This document shows positions 7,863 to 15,711 of a stretch of 40,891 bases of DNA, piece after piece; position 1 is the stretch's first letter, and each line of letters begins with the position of its first letter. The DNA is taken from positions 1 through 40,891 of the forward strand of contig JAGASK010000007.1 of the NCBI GenBank assembly GCA_017621815.1. Direction: 5' to 3'. A model generated the notes under the pieces. That model searched no databases and had not been told where the DNA came from. It saw only the letters and a program-made list of their open reading frames with translations. Origin of the DNA: Lachnospiraceae bacterium. Its GTDB lineage: Bacteria; Bacillota; Clostridia; Lachnospirales; Lachnospiraceae. The position numbers were made by a program, and so were the translations under genes.

Positions 7863-8750
7863 ATGAAAAATATTACAACGAGACAATTCAGTGTGTTATC
7901 GGATTGCGGAAAGATATATCAATTTATGCTGGATATTTATGAAAAGGACTGGAGAAATGGTGTTCCGGCACCCTTCTTTGAATATGCCTTTGCATCTTTT
8001 TCCTCCTGGATGGATATATCCTATTCCCACAAAAATTGCATTTGGGAGGATAATGGTGAGATTGTAGGATTTTGTTTCTATGAAAATCCCATAACCGATA
8101 TTTACTTCAGCTTAAAACCGGGATATGAGGAATTAGCACCGGAAATGATAGCATACGCGGATAAGCATATGCCGCACAAAAATAACAAAATACAATTAAT
8201 CCTTTTTGGCGGGCAGGATGCTTTGATGAAGGCTGCTGCGCAGACAGGCTATCACCGGGCTAAAGAAGCTATTGACATGCAATTCGATTTTAAAGATGTA
8301 TTAGACTATCCGCTGCCGGAAGGGTTTCATTTTGTCAGTCCTGAGGACGTTGATATGAAGAAGGTGGATAAATGCGCCTGGAAAGGTTTTGATCATGAGG
8401 AAAGTGAAGGTCTGTGGCAGGATAATGAAAATCAAAACTGCTATTTGCTGCAAACAGCACCCCATGCAACAACAAATCTTGCGTCCATTATTGCAGATAA
8501 AGAAGGTGAATACGCATGCTTTGCAGGTATGTGGTGGACACCGGAAAATAAACTGGCATACATGGAACCTCTCTGTACAATACCGGAATATCGGAACATG
8601 GGACTGGCATCTGCAGCATTATCAGACCTGTATCGCAGAATGAAAAAATTAGGGGCAACCCACATGACCGGCGGCATAAATGAATTTTATAAAAATATCG
8701 GTTACAAACCGGCAGTGCAATGGACCTTCTGGCAGAAAAATTCTTTTTAA
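7863..8750 (+). CDS. GNAT-family N-acetyltransferase, tandem domains
   Basis: The 295-residue protein carries two GNAT-like halves. The C-terminal half is the clear one: after a strand AYMEPLCTIPEYRN comes the acetyl-CoA loop MGLASAALSDLYRRMKKLG, a variant of the Q/RxxGxG/A motif. The N-terminal half (about 1-140) has the GNAT strand order but a worn acetyl-CoA loop, as in other two-domain GNATs where one half only binds. It should transfer an acetyl group from acetyl-CoA to an amine; the substrate is unknown. AAGGGAG precedes the ATG. It is a single-gene unit, convergent with the lipoprotein operon. Confidence 0.88.
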   Translation: MKNITTRQFSVLSDCGKIYQFMLDIYEKDWRNGVPAPFFEYAFASFSSWMDISYSHKNCIWEDNGEIVGFCFYENPITDIYFSLKPGYEELAPEMIAYADKHMPHKNNKIQLILFGGQDALMKAAAQTGYHRAKEAIDMQFDFKDVLDYPLPEGFHFVSPEDVDMKKVDKCAWKGFDHEESEGLWQDNENQNCYLLQTAPHATTNLASIIADKEGEYACFAGMWWTPENKLAYMEPLCTIPEYRNMGLASAALSDLYRRMKKLGATHMTGGINEFYKNIGYKPAVQWTFWQKNSF

Positions 8751-8803
8751 ACCCTCTTTCTGTCAGTCAACAGGTAAATCTCTTTCCATTATTTATCCGG
8801 CAG

Positions 8804-8830
8804 ATGGAGCCTTTATCCATAAGGCTCCAT
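8804..8830. terminator. Hairpin between convergent genes
   Basis: ATGGAGCCTT (8804-8813) and AAGGCTCCAT (8821-8830) form a perfect 10-base stem with a 7-base loop. It overlaps the stop codon of the lipoprotein gene that ends at 8813. It lacks a T tract on either strand, so termination is likely but not certain. Confidence 0.45.
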
Positions 8831-10150
8831 CCTTATCTTGTCCATTTCTATCTCAAAATCTTTTTCGTCATAATCCCCAAGCGCATCCTTCCAGAAGCAG
8901 ATTCTGACTTTATTTTCCTCCGGTAAATATTCAGAGTAGGCGCTGCCGACACCATGATTATCGTATTCTTCCTCCAGCAGGTCATCCAAAAATCCCCGTA
9001 GCACCTTTTCCCCATCATAATCGTAAATTATTGTACACCTGCCGCCATCGGCAGTATAAGTAACATTACAAATCAGCTCATTATCGTTATCTCCATCCAC
9101 ATCCACCATGTAATCACTGGGTTCCCCTCCCCAGCTTTCGGCAAGGCATATCAGTTCCTTTTCCTCTACCGCATAATAATTCGCAAAATTCCACATTCCG
9201 CAGAAACAGTCGTAAATATAAAAACCATTATGTCCCAGCAGATTTGTAAAAGTACCTGCGGTAAATTCCTCAGGAGATTTATAGTCTGCTTCTTTCCGGT
9301 AAACGCGGCTGATTGTTACATCATGGTCTCCTTTACTGATTACCAGTTTTAAGGACTCTCCCGGCACCAAATCCATAAGGGAAATATTGTAATCTTCCGT
9401 ATCAACGGAAAAGTAAGTTTCAATTTTCTCATCAGAACCAGGCAGATTGCTCCAGAAAATTTCCTGATAATCCTCATTATTTATCAGTTGATTATCCTGA
9501 TCAAGTTCAATCCTTTCATTTACCAGAAATTTGTCTGCCACGCTGTCATAAATCCGCAATGTCTTTTCCTCTACATTAAGAGTAAAGCTTCGCAATTCCT
9601 GAATTTCCCTGTTTTCATTCAATCTGCAGATTATTTCGTTGATTGAACCAAGGGTAAAAACTTTCTTCTCTTCATATACCTTATAAGTACGGGGAAGGTC
9701 AATTCCTTCTTCCGAAAACCGCTGCTTAGCCTGCTCCCACAGATAAATCTCACCACCGGCTTCATTTTCATAATGCCAGCTTACAACCTCAAGATCAGGG
9801 AAGCCGTCAAAATTCAGATCATCACAGTACAACTCCACAAACTCATCTATACCGTCATGGGTGAACTGCTGCAGAATTTCCCCCTTTTCATCTTTAAGGG
9901 AAATCTGATAAATCCGGCGTTCTGACTGTTCACCCCAGGGATTACTCACCATATGAGTTTCCAAAGTATCGGCTGCCGTAACCGTATAACCTTTTCCCGC
10001 TATGAAAAATTCCGTATTAAATTCCTGCCTGGCCTGCTCTACGGAAGACTCCTGCACAGGCAAAACTGATTCCTGCTTATTTTCCTGACCGCAGCCTGCC
10101 AGAAGCATTGTCAGAAGTAATAATATTACCTTCACAACTTTTTTGCGCAT
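8813..10150 (-). CDS. Lipoprotein with calcium-loop-like DxNxDG repeats
   Basis: This is a secreted lipoprotein of 445 residues from the ATG at 10150, which has GGAG..GAGG upstream. The signal peptide ends in lipobox LLAGC with C20. The mature part has DLNFDGFPDLEVV and VDVDGDNDNELIC, the Asp-rich loops seen in VCBS/FG-GAP and XAC2610-type proteins that compare a measured quantity with a reference. No catalytic motif is visible. It is the third gene of a lipoprotein operon, 22 bases after the preceding gene. A surface sensor or binding role is plausible; the ligand is unknown. Confidence 0.75.
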   Translation of the reverse strand: MRKKVVKVILLLLTMLLAGCGQENKQESVLPVQESSVEQARQEFNTEFFIAGKGYTVTAADTLETHMVSNPWGEQSERRIYQISLKDEKGEILQQFTHDGIDEFVELYCDDLNFDGFPDLEVVSWHYENEAGGEIYLWEQAKQRFSEEGIDLPRTYKVYEEKKVFTLGSINEIICRLNENREIQELRSFTLNVEEKTLRIYDSVADKFLVNERIELDQDNQLINNEDYQEIFWSNLPGSDEKIETYFSVDTEDYNISLMDLVPGESLKLVISKGDHDVTISRVYRKEADYKSPEEFTAGTFTNLLGHNGFYIYDCFCGMWNFANYYAVEEKELICLAESWGGEPSDYMVDVDGDNDNELICNVTYTADGGRCTIIYDYDGEKVLRGFLDDLLEEEYDNHGVGSAYSEYLPEENKVRICFWKDALGDYDEKDFEIEMDKIRMEPYG

Positions 10151-10172
10151 ATCCTCTTCTCCTTCCCTTTTC

Positions 10173-11048
10173 CTATTCCACGCTTTCAAGCGGAAGCTTT
10201 AACTCAAATTCTTCATAGGGAATAATAACCTCCTGAAACCCAAATGCAAAAGCAGCCAGGGCATACGGAGGAAAATAAAAACAGATTCCGCTGTCCGTCA
10301 AATAAAAGGAGGAATCCAAATCAGTGTTTTCCTTTACAACATCTATGGCATATTCCCAGAAAAAATCAGGATTTTTATTAATATACTCTTCAAAATACTT
10401 CACCACTATATCCTTTAATTTTTCCTCACTGTCTCCAATTACATCACCTAAAGCCAGCCTTTGACCGGTCTGCAAATCAAAGGTATAGCCCTTCCTGTAC
10501 AAAATTCCGTGTGCCCCGCCCTGGCAGCTATCGTCATCATCCTGATAAAAACTGAGATAATGACCGTCAAAATAATAAATTTCAGAAACAAAGCTGGAAT
10601 AACTGTAAAAAATATTAAAACCGGCGTCGACAAAATCCTGTATCACTTCTTCCGCATCCTCTGCCTGCTGCCTTGCATAAGAAATAATTGTTTCCTGCTC
10701 TTCCCGCAGACTGCGGTTAATTTCCTCTGCGCCCGGAAATCTTTCATCCACCACAAGGTATTCTAAATCTATAGTGGTCTGCAGCTCATCAGGATTTTTC
10801 CTGCCATAAATCTTTTCATAAAAACTCTCGACTTCACTCACTTCGTCGATTCTGCTGTCATAAAAATCCTCTCCCGGCTTTTCCTCTTCAGAAGAAACTG
10901 CTGTTCCTTCAACATCTCCAGTCCAAAGAGCATCCTGTTCTTCTATAATGACTTCATTTATCTGCTGTACCTCTTCTTCTGCACTGCCGCAGCCTGCAAA
11001 AACCAACGCTGCAAGTAATAATATGAATACTATCCGACTTTTTCTCAT
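10173..11048 (-). CDS. Lipoprotein with DUF4163/DUF3298 (PdaC/RsiV-like) domains
   Basis: The protein has 291 residues from the ATG at 11048, which follows GAAGGAAAA. The lipobox is LVFAGC with C20. Residues about 90-190 carry the DUF4163-type fold, including GGAHG and GYTFDLQTGQRLALGDVIG. The tail has the DUF3298 pattern FYLTDSGICFYFPPY and the closing strand EVIIPYEEF. These domains occur in the anti-sigma factor RsiV (lysozyme sensing) and in PdaC deacetylase; here no enzyme domain is attached. It lies 13 bases after the gene ending at 11062 and 22 bases before the next lipoprotein gene. Confidence 0.85.
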   Translation of the reverse strand: MRKSRIVFILLLAALVFAGCGSAEEEVQQINEVIIEEQDALWTGDVEGTAVSSEEEKPGEDFYDSRIDEVSEVESFYEKIYGRKNPDELQTTIDLEYLVVDERFPGAEEINRSLREEQETIISYARQQAEDAEEVIQDFVDAGFNIFYSYSSFVSEIYYFDGHYLSFYQDDDDSCQGGAHGILYRKGYTFDLQTGQRLALGDVIGDSEEKLKDIVVKYFEEYINKNPDFFWEYAIDVVKENTDLDSSFYLTDSGICFYFPPYALAAFAFGFQEVIIPYEEFELKLPLESVE

Positions 11049-11061
11049 GGCTTTTCCTTCA

Positions 11062-13131
11062 TTAATATGACGTCCATTCCGGTATCCAAAATCCATTTTC
11101 ATTATCCAGCAAAAGGCCAAAAAGGGGACTTTCACTGTTTTCTTCATAAATGTAATAATACTCCTGCCCTTTTTGTGTAACCTCATAAAATATTCTCCCA
11201 GCCTCATCATAAAAGCTTCGTCTGCAGAAGCTGCTTAATATATAAGGATTGTACCAACAATCTTTGCAGGCTAATGTCCCGTCCTCCCTATACGTAAAAT
11301 TTATCTCAATAATACTAAAAGGCTCTGTATCCCCCATAAATTCCATAATTCCGGTTGATTTATAATGAACTATTTTTCCCCTTTCGTCCAGCTCCCAATC
11401 CTCCTGATAATCTTTCACACTTTCCTCACCGCTTTTTCCTAAATCAGATTTTAATGAAAATTTATCCGGTATCTCCCATATTTTTTCTATAGTTTTATCA
11501 AAAACAAAGCCCCTCATAAGATAAGTATCTTTTTCCTTTTCTTTTACATACCGTACCCCGCATCCTGTCCTTCTTTCTTCGTCATAAAACAATTCCATCT
11601 GCACTTTATGGTTATTATCATAATAAATAAAGTATGGCTCCCGATCTTCCATACAATATTCCTTCAGAAAGTCTTCCTTCTCTTCATATTCACGGATTAT
11701 AATTTCATTATTCCTATAGTCTGTCACCATCAATTTGCTTTTCCACAAATCCAAGTTTTCTCTTTCGTCTGCTGTTCTTTCCGCCAATATTTTCTGCTTT
11801 TTTAAACGCAGATTTTCTTCCTGCGAATTTTTTTCCACAGTGTATAGTTCCTCCATGCCTACCCCGTCTGTATGTATCAGATGAATTTTCTGTTCCAGAA
11901 AATCATTTCTCCATCCACTGTAGCCTCTGTGTCCCCAACTTTGTGTTTCTATATAGATTTTGTCATCCACAATATCTATCCTGACATAACTCATTCTGTC
12001 AGATTCTTTTTCCAATATATAGCCAAGGTTACACCCTTCTAAAAGAAGTTTTTTCCCACTGCCGTCCTCATGGCATCTGTAAAGATTGGGCAGCTGCCAG
12101 TTTCCATCCTCTGACCGGCTGTAATATATTTTATGATTTACTTCATCATAACAAATGAAATCCCCTATTATATCTCCCACATAATTTTCTTCTGAAAAAT
12201 CTGAACTCAGGCAGAAGTATCCTTTTCCTTCCTCCAATTCTGTCGGCATCTTATACACCGATACATATTCATAGCTTGATACATAAATGCTGTTTCCGGC
12301 AGAATATAACACTTCACTGTTTCCGGAATATTTTCTTTTATCGGTTCCGTCCTTTAGTATACTGTAACTATTCCCGCTATAATATCCTTCACTTCCTGAA
12401 TAATGTCCCAAATTATATATAATCCTGTCATCCGTCTCCACAAGGCGATATATGAAATCTCTGTCATAACCGTCTTCATTTTTACTCTTTTCTGTAACAA
12501 TCAACTCTTTTTTCAAATCAGCCGTATCCATTCTCCAGATTTCATTCAAATCCGTCGTATAATAAATACTTTCTTTCCCATATGCAAGAATCCGGCTTTC
12601 ATAATCAAGTATCTTGCTTATTTTTTCCGCCTCAATATCATAACAGTAAATCCCGTCTAAATCCTGATAACTGTAACAGTCAGTTTCTATATACAGTTTT
12701 TTCTGAACAGTATCATAATATTGAGGTCTTCCATTTGCAAAGGGCTCTCTTTCCAGAGTCTGTAAGTCCATTCTATAAACAGCTTCCCCAATCTGCTCAT
12801 CACATACACCGAAGTAAAGATACCTGCCATCCGAATAAAGTCTGCTTTCTGCCATTCCTGTTTCCATGATTTCTTCAAAGTCTCCACCTTCTGCAGAACG
12901 TAACAGCTTTCCCTCACATCTCTTTGAAGCAAATACAAGAGCCCTCTGATGCCAGTAAAATGTATTTCCTATTTTAATTATGTATCCGCCATTATTGCAT
13001 ACCTGCATGGGTTCAATGATATACTCCCCGGACATCACTTCTTCCTGCTCTGTCTCTTCCCTTTTCATATCTCTGCATCCGGGCAGAATAATCATTATCA
13101 GAAATAATATTAAAACAATTATCTTTTTCAT
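11062..13131 (-). CDS. Large lipoprotein with DUF5050-like propeller
   Basis: The 689-residue lipoprotein has signal peptide MKKIIVLILFLIMIILPGC with C19 as the lipid site. The first 450 residues repeat short strands with Y-x-D/E and GxxIYY-type turns (for example KIYYSRSEDGNWQLPNLYRC), as in DUF5050-like beta propellers. The last 130 residues contain RHS/YD-like strands such as TYREDGTLACKDCWYNP. No catalytic residues are visible. It is the first gene of the lipoprotein operon. An inverted repeat GATGCA-N7-TGCATC at 13184-13202 lies upstream and may be an operator. Confidence 0.75.
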   Translation of the reverse strand: MKKIIVLILFLIMIILPGCRDMKREETEQEEVMSGEYIIEPMQVCNNGGYIIKIGNTFYWHQRALVFASKRCEGKLLRSAEGGDFEEIMETGMAESRLYSDGRYLYFGVCDEQIGEAVYRMDLQTLEREPFANGRPQYYDTVQKKLYIETDCYSYQDLDGIYCYDIEAEKISKILDYESRILAYGKESIYYTTDLNEIWRMDTADLKKELIVTEKSKNEDGYDRDFIYRLVETDDRIIYNLGHYSGSEGYYSGNSYSILKDGTDKRKYSGNSEVLYSAGNSIYVSSYEYVSVYKMPTELEEGKGYFCLSSDFSEENYVGDIIGDFICYDEVNHKIYYSRSEDGNWQLPNLYRCHEDGSGKKLLLEGCNLGYILEKESDRMSYVRIDIVDDKIYIETQSWGHRGYSGWRNDFLEQKIHLIHTDGVGMEELYTVEKNSQEENLRLKKQKILAERTADERENLDLWKSKLMVTDYRNNEIIIREYEEKEDFLKEYCMEDREPYFIYYDNNHKVQMELFYDEERRTGCGVRYVKEKEKDTYLMRGFVFDKTIEKIWEIPDKFSLKSDLGKSGEESVKDYQEDWELDERGKIVHYKSTGIMEFMGDTEPFSIIEINFTYREDGTLACKDCWYNPYILSSFCRRSFYDEAGRIFYEVTQKGQEYYYIYEENSESPLFGLLLDNENGFWIPEWTSY

Positions 13132-13183
13132 ATCCTTATCCTTTAAGGCAAAGCTTTATACCTTAAAATAAGCATATCAGAAA

Positions 13184-13202
13184 GATGCATCAAAGTTGCA
13201 TC
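13184..13202. promoter_or_regulatory. Inverted repeat upstream of the lipoprotein operon
   Basis: GATGCA at 13184-13189 and TGCATC at 13197-13202 form a 6-base dyad with a 7-base spacer, 53 bases upstream of the first lipoprotein start. A TATAAA box (minus strand) lies between it and the gene. It may be a regulator site. Confidence 0.35.
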
Positions 13203-13243
13203 ATATTTAAAAGAATGGATAAATAATATAAACAGCGGGAGAA

Positions 13244-13505
13244 AGTTTTGGAGACATGTATTAACTACAGCATTTTTCTTCATTTTAGCATTTATGACAA
13301 CAATGATTTTAGAAAATATTTTTACTGATTTAATACAGGAACGATTGCTTTAAAAAGAGACAACCCATTAACACTAATAATATTTGCAATATCTACAATA
13401 TTATTTCCGGCTGTTACAGAAGAAACCTTTTATAGAAAAAACATGATTTCCTTCAGCAGTAAAGGGATATTGGCAGTGACAACTATAATAAGTATGAATC
13501 TGCAG
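13244..13505 (+). pseudogene. Broken CPBP-family intramembrane protease gene
   Basis: Two frames together code for pieces of a CPBP (Abi-type) membrane protease. The first (13244-13350) reads WRHVLTTAFFFILAF and ends at a TAA. The second, in another frame from 13356, reads IFAISTILFPAVTEETFYR, holding the EExxxR motif of this family, then KGILAVTTIIS. It continues until it meets the 3' end of tRNA-Tyr at 13506, so the expected last third is missing. It has a frameshift, an early stop and truncation, so no active protein is expected. This fills most of the 374-base gap between the lipoprotein operon and the tRNA. Confidence 0.7.
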
Positions 13506-13588
13506 TGGATGGGGTAGGACTCGAACCTACGATGTTTCTGATGTCAGAGATTTACAGTCTCCTGCCGTCGCCGCTAGGCTACCCATCC
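13506..13588 (-). tRNA. tRNA-Tyr (GTA)
   Basis: On the minus strand a perfect 7-base acceptor stem forms between GGATGGG (13588-13582) and CCCATCC (13513-13507), with discriminator A. The anticodon loop is ACTGTAAAT with anticodon GTA. A long variable arm and the T-arm GTAGGTTCGAGTCCTAC follow. The length of 83 bases and the long variable arm fit bacterial tRNA-Tyr. CCA is not encoded. Confidence 0.96.
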
Positions 13589-13618
13589 ATAATGATTCCC
13601 ATAGGGTATTATTATCCG

Positions 13619-13647
13619 GCAGACTTAAAGACAAGCTTTAAGTCTGC
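13619..13647 (-). terminator. Hairpin after the small XRE gene
   Basis: GCAGACTTAAAG (13619-13630) and its complement (13636-13647) form a perfect 12-base stem with a 5-base loop. It is 38 bases after the stop of the XRE gene and upstream of tRNA-Tyr. The T tract is weak on both strands. Confidence 0.5.
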
Positions 13648-13685
13648 TGTTATTATTTATGAAAATCTGTGTAAAAAATCTGAAC

Positions 13686-13922
13686 TTATGCTGTCAGGTC
13701 AATCGCAAGAATATCATCTGTGTGAACCTGAAATACAGCTGCCAGTACCACTAAATTATCTATGGTCGGCAAAGCCGTTCCATGCTGCCATTTGTAGATT
13801 GCCTGAGGCGTGGAAAAGCCGAAGATATCCTGCAAATCTTTCACTGACAATCCATTTATCTCACGCAAACGTATAATATTTTGTCCTGTTTTAACCATAT
13901 TAATGGTAGGGATATTTAACAT
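13686..13922 (-). CDS. Small XRE-family HTH protein
   Basis: This 78-residue protein consists almost only of an XRE helix-turn-helix (IIRLREINGLSVKDLQDIFG, then FSTPQAIYKWQHGTALPTID). The start at 13922 is set by GGAGG 8 bases upstream; a longer ORF start at 13946 overlaps that site. It is the same type as the 104-residue protein at 22703-23017: both have the order LSV/LTA, FG/LG, (S)xPQxxY+W, LPxxDxLxxL. It has no effector domain. Its ribosome binding site is next to a stable hairpin. Confidence 0.82.
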   Translation of the reverse strand: MLNIPTINMVKTGQNIIRLREINGLSVKDLQDIFGFSTPQAIYKWQHGTALPTIDNLVVLAAVFQVHTDDILAIDLTA

Positions 13923-14152
13923 TTTACTTTCCTCCTGTTCCGGCAAACTGCAGGTATCTGTTCAGCCGGAACAGGTACGCCATGCTTAGGGAAGGGCCAG
14001 CTCCCTTTCCCTCCGGAAGGGCTTTCGCCATGCAACCTCGATTCCGCTTTGCTTCATCTCGGTTATCGGGCTTCGCCCTATGTATCTAAGACAAAATATG
14101 TCTGCCTGTGAGCTAGCTCCCAGCATCCAATTTTGTCTTATCTACGCATGGC
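13923..14152. other. Structured intergenic region between rtcB and the XRE gene
   Basis: This 230-base stretch holds no ORF of note but several inverted repeats. CCTGTTCCGGC (13934-13944) pairs with 13965-13975; on the minus strand this stem ends in the Shine-Dalgarno of the XRE gene. TAAGACAAAAT (14087-14097) pairs with 14130-14140, just after the rtcB stop. Between them are GC-rich short stems such as GGGCTTCGCCC. It could hold an rtcB terminator plus control of the XRE gene, or a structured RNA. Confidence 0.5.
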
Positions 14153-15352
14153 TCAGTTTGCCTTAAAGTTATAAATTGGTTTCATTATTTCTTTGATTTC
14201 TACGGTTTCTTTGATGACGTCTATGATGTCATCGAGGGATTTGTAGGCCATGGGGGCTTCGTCTAAGGTCGCCTCGTTTACGGAGGTTGTGTAGATGCCT
14301 TCCATTGCAGTCTTGTATTCCTCAAGGCTCAAATCCTCTTTTGCTTTCTTTCTGGACATGACTCTTCCGGCTCCATGGGGTGCAGAATTATTCCACTCCG
14401 GATTTCCCTTTCCCACGGCCAGGATGCTTCCATCTCTCATATTAATCGGAATCAGCACTTTTTCTCCCTTGTGGGCGGCAATGGCACCCTTTCTTAAAAT
14501 CATTTCCTCTGTATCAATATAATTATGAATGGTATGAAAGGCATCCGTTCCTGTCATTCCCGTTCTTTCAAGCAGGATTTCTGCTATCTTTTCACGGTTC
14601 CGTCTTGCAAATTCCTGGCAGATTTCCACGTCGTGAAGATAATCTTCAAAATACGTTCCATACAAAAAGCATAAATCCTCAGGCATAGTAGCCTCTCTCA
14701 TCTTCCATGATATCTTCTCAAGCGCCGCCTGAATTTCCTTCCTTCTGCCTGCAGCCTTGTACTCTCTGATAATGGCATCCCTCTCCTGAAAATAAGTTTC
14801 TTTTCCCTTATTTAAATCAATGGCAAGCTGCTGATAAAGCTCCGCTACCTGCTTTCCGAGATTTCTGCTGCCCGTATGGATTACAAGATAATTGCATCCG
14901 TCCTGTGCCCTGTCAATCTCAATAAAGTGGTTGCCTCCTCCTAAGGTTCCAAGGCTTCTTTCCAGCCATTTGGTATTCTTAAGACTTCTGTAGCAGCGAA
15001 GAACCTGCAAATCAAACTTCTCCTGTCTTCCTTCCCAAATATTCATTCCGGAAGGTATAAAGTGCGCCGCCTCATCCACCTTTTCAAAATCAATGCTTCC
15101 TTTTCCCAAATTAACGGTATACATGCCGCATCCGATATCCACTCCCACAATATTGGGAACCGCCTTATCGATTACCGTCATTGTGGTTCCTATCGTGCAG
15201 CCCATTCCCGCATGAACATCCGGCATAATTCTGATTTTGCTGCCCTCGGTAAAAGGATAATCACACATTCTTCTTATCTGCTCTATTGCCTCATCCTCCA
15301 CCACTTTTGCATAGCAGCGGGCTGTATTTACTTTTCCTTTAATCTCTAACAT
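14153..15352 (-). CDS. rtcB: RNA-splicing ligase RtcB family protein
   Basis: The protein has 399 residues from the ATG at 15352, with AAGGAAGAG upstream. RtcB joins RNA with 2',3'-cyclic phosphate or 3'-phosphate ends to 5'-OH ends, using GTP and Mn2+, and repairs cleaved tRNA or rRNA. Family motifs are present: MPDVHAGMGCTIG near 40-52, VGVDIGCGM, LGGGNHFIEID, IHTGSRNLG and the guanylation segment APHGAGRVMSR near residue 328. No archease or RtcA gene is nearby. The start codon lies 23 bases after an intrinsic terminator, so transcription has to pass that terminator to reach the gene (see findings). Confidence 0.95.
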   Translation of the reverse strand: MLEIKGKVNTARCYAKVVEDEAIEQIRRMCDYPFTEGSKIRIMPDVHAGMGCTIGTTMTVIDKAVPNIVGVDIGCGMYTVNLGKGSIDFEKVDEAAHFIPSGMNIWEGRQEKFDLQVLRCYRSLKNTKWLERSLGTLGGGNHFIEIDRAQDGCNYLVIHTGSRNLGKQVAELYQQLAIDLNKGKETYFQERDAIIREYKAAGRRKEIQAALEKISWKMREATMPEDLCFLYGTYFEDYLHDVEICQEFARRNREKIAEILLERTGMTGTDAFHTIHNYIDTEEMILRKGAIAAHKGEKVLIPINMRDGSILAVGKGNPEWNNSAPHGAGRVMSRKKAKEDLSLEEYKTAMEGIYTTSVNEATLDEAPMAYKSLDDIIDVIKETVEIKEIMKPIYNFKAN

Positions 15353-15374
15353 TTTCTCTTCCTTTCTGCTCATC

Positions 15375-15410
15375 AAAAAACCGCCTACCTTCAAATAAGA
15401 TAAGCGGTTT
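15375..15410 (-). terminator. Intrinsic terminator (attenuator) in the rtcB leader
   Basis: AAACCGC (minus strand, 15410-15404) pairs with GCGGTTT (15384-15378), with a partly paired interior and a run of six T at 15380-15375. It lies between the stop of the 43-codon leader ORF and the rtcB Shine-Dalgarno. The 5' arm and the interior can instead pair with a segment inside the leader ORF. Confidence 0.85.
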
Positions 15411-15485
15411 ACAAATTCCATGCAATTCTGTTACGATTTATAATCAGACATCCTTACAGTATCGTTTTCGCATTATCTTATTTGA
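15391..15485 (-). promoter_or_regulatory. Candidate antiterminator pairing in the rtcB leader
   Basis: The RNA segment made from 15485-15469 (inside the leader ORF) is complementary to the one made from 15406-15391, which is the 5' arm and loop of the rtcB terminator. Sixteen base pairs form, 13 contiguous, with one bulged base at 15472. Forming this pairing would prevent the terminator stem. This is read directly from the sequence; function is inferred. Confidence 0.75.
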
Positions 15486-15575
15486 GCATATGAAAACTAA
15501 GCCCTGTTCTTTACTCAGTGCTTCATAACGTTCTCTGTTAAAATAATCGTTTCTGATAACTGCGTTCATTGTCAT
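15444..15575 (-). CDS. 43-residue leader ORF upstream of rtcB
   Basis: ATG at 15575 follows GGAAAGG at 5 bases spacing. The peptide starts MTMNAVIRNDYF and ends in the basic stretch KIMRKRYCKDV. I know no family for it. It ends 91 bases before the rtcB start. The codons for Ser-Asn-Lys-Ile-Met-Arg form the antiterminator strand. A longer reading from 15692 is possible but would run through the promoter. It may act in cis as a leader peptide, or be a small protein in its own right. Confidence 0.6.
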   Translation of the reverse strand: MTMNAVIRNDYFNRERYEALSKEQGLVFICSNKIMRKRYCKDV

Positions 15576-15623
15576 AATTTCCTTTCCGGGCATTTTTATG
15601 CCGCTTTTTTCTTTCTGCAAATA

Positions 15624-15652
15624 ACTATAACACGAAAAATCATCTTTGTCAT
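15624..15652 (-). promoter_or_regulatory. Promoter of the leader ORF-rtcB unit
   Basis: On the minus strand ATGACA (15652-15647) and TATAGT (15629-15624) are separated by 17 bases, each with one mismatch to the sigma-A consensus. It lies 49 bases before the leader ORF start and after recQ. Confidence 0.65.
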
Positions 15653-15711
15653 TATACCTGCGGTATAAATTTTTGATTTTCTGGCAATGCATTTTGGACA
15701 GAAAGCTTCAC

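Noticed and set aside
15444-15692. An 82-codon version of the rtcB leader ORF starting at 15692
   Set aside because: Its first 39 codons cover the likely promoter at 15624-15652 and lack a ribosome binding site, while the ATG at 15575 has a good one.
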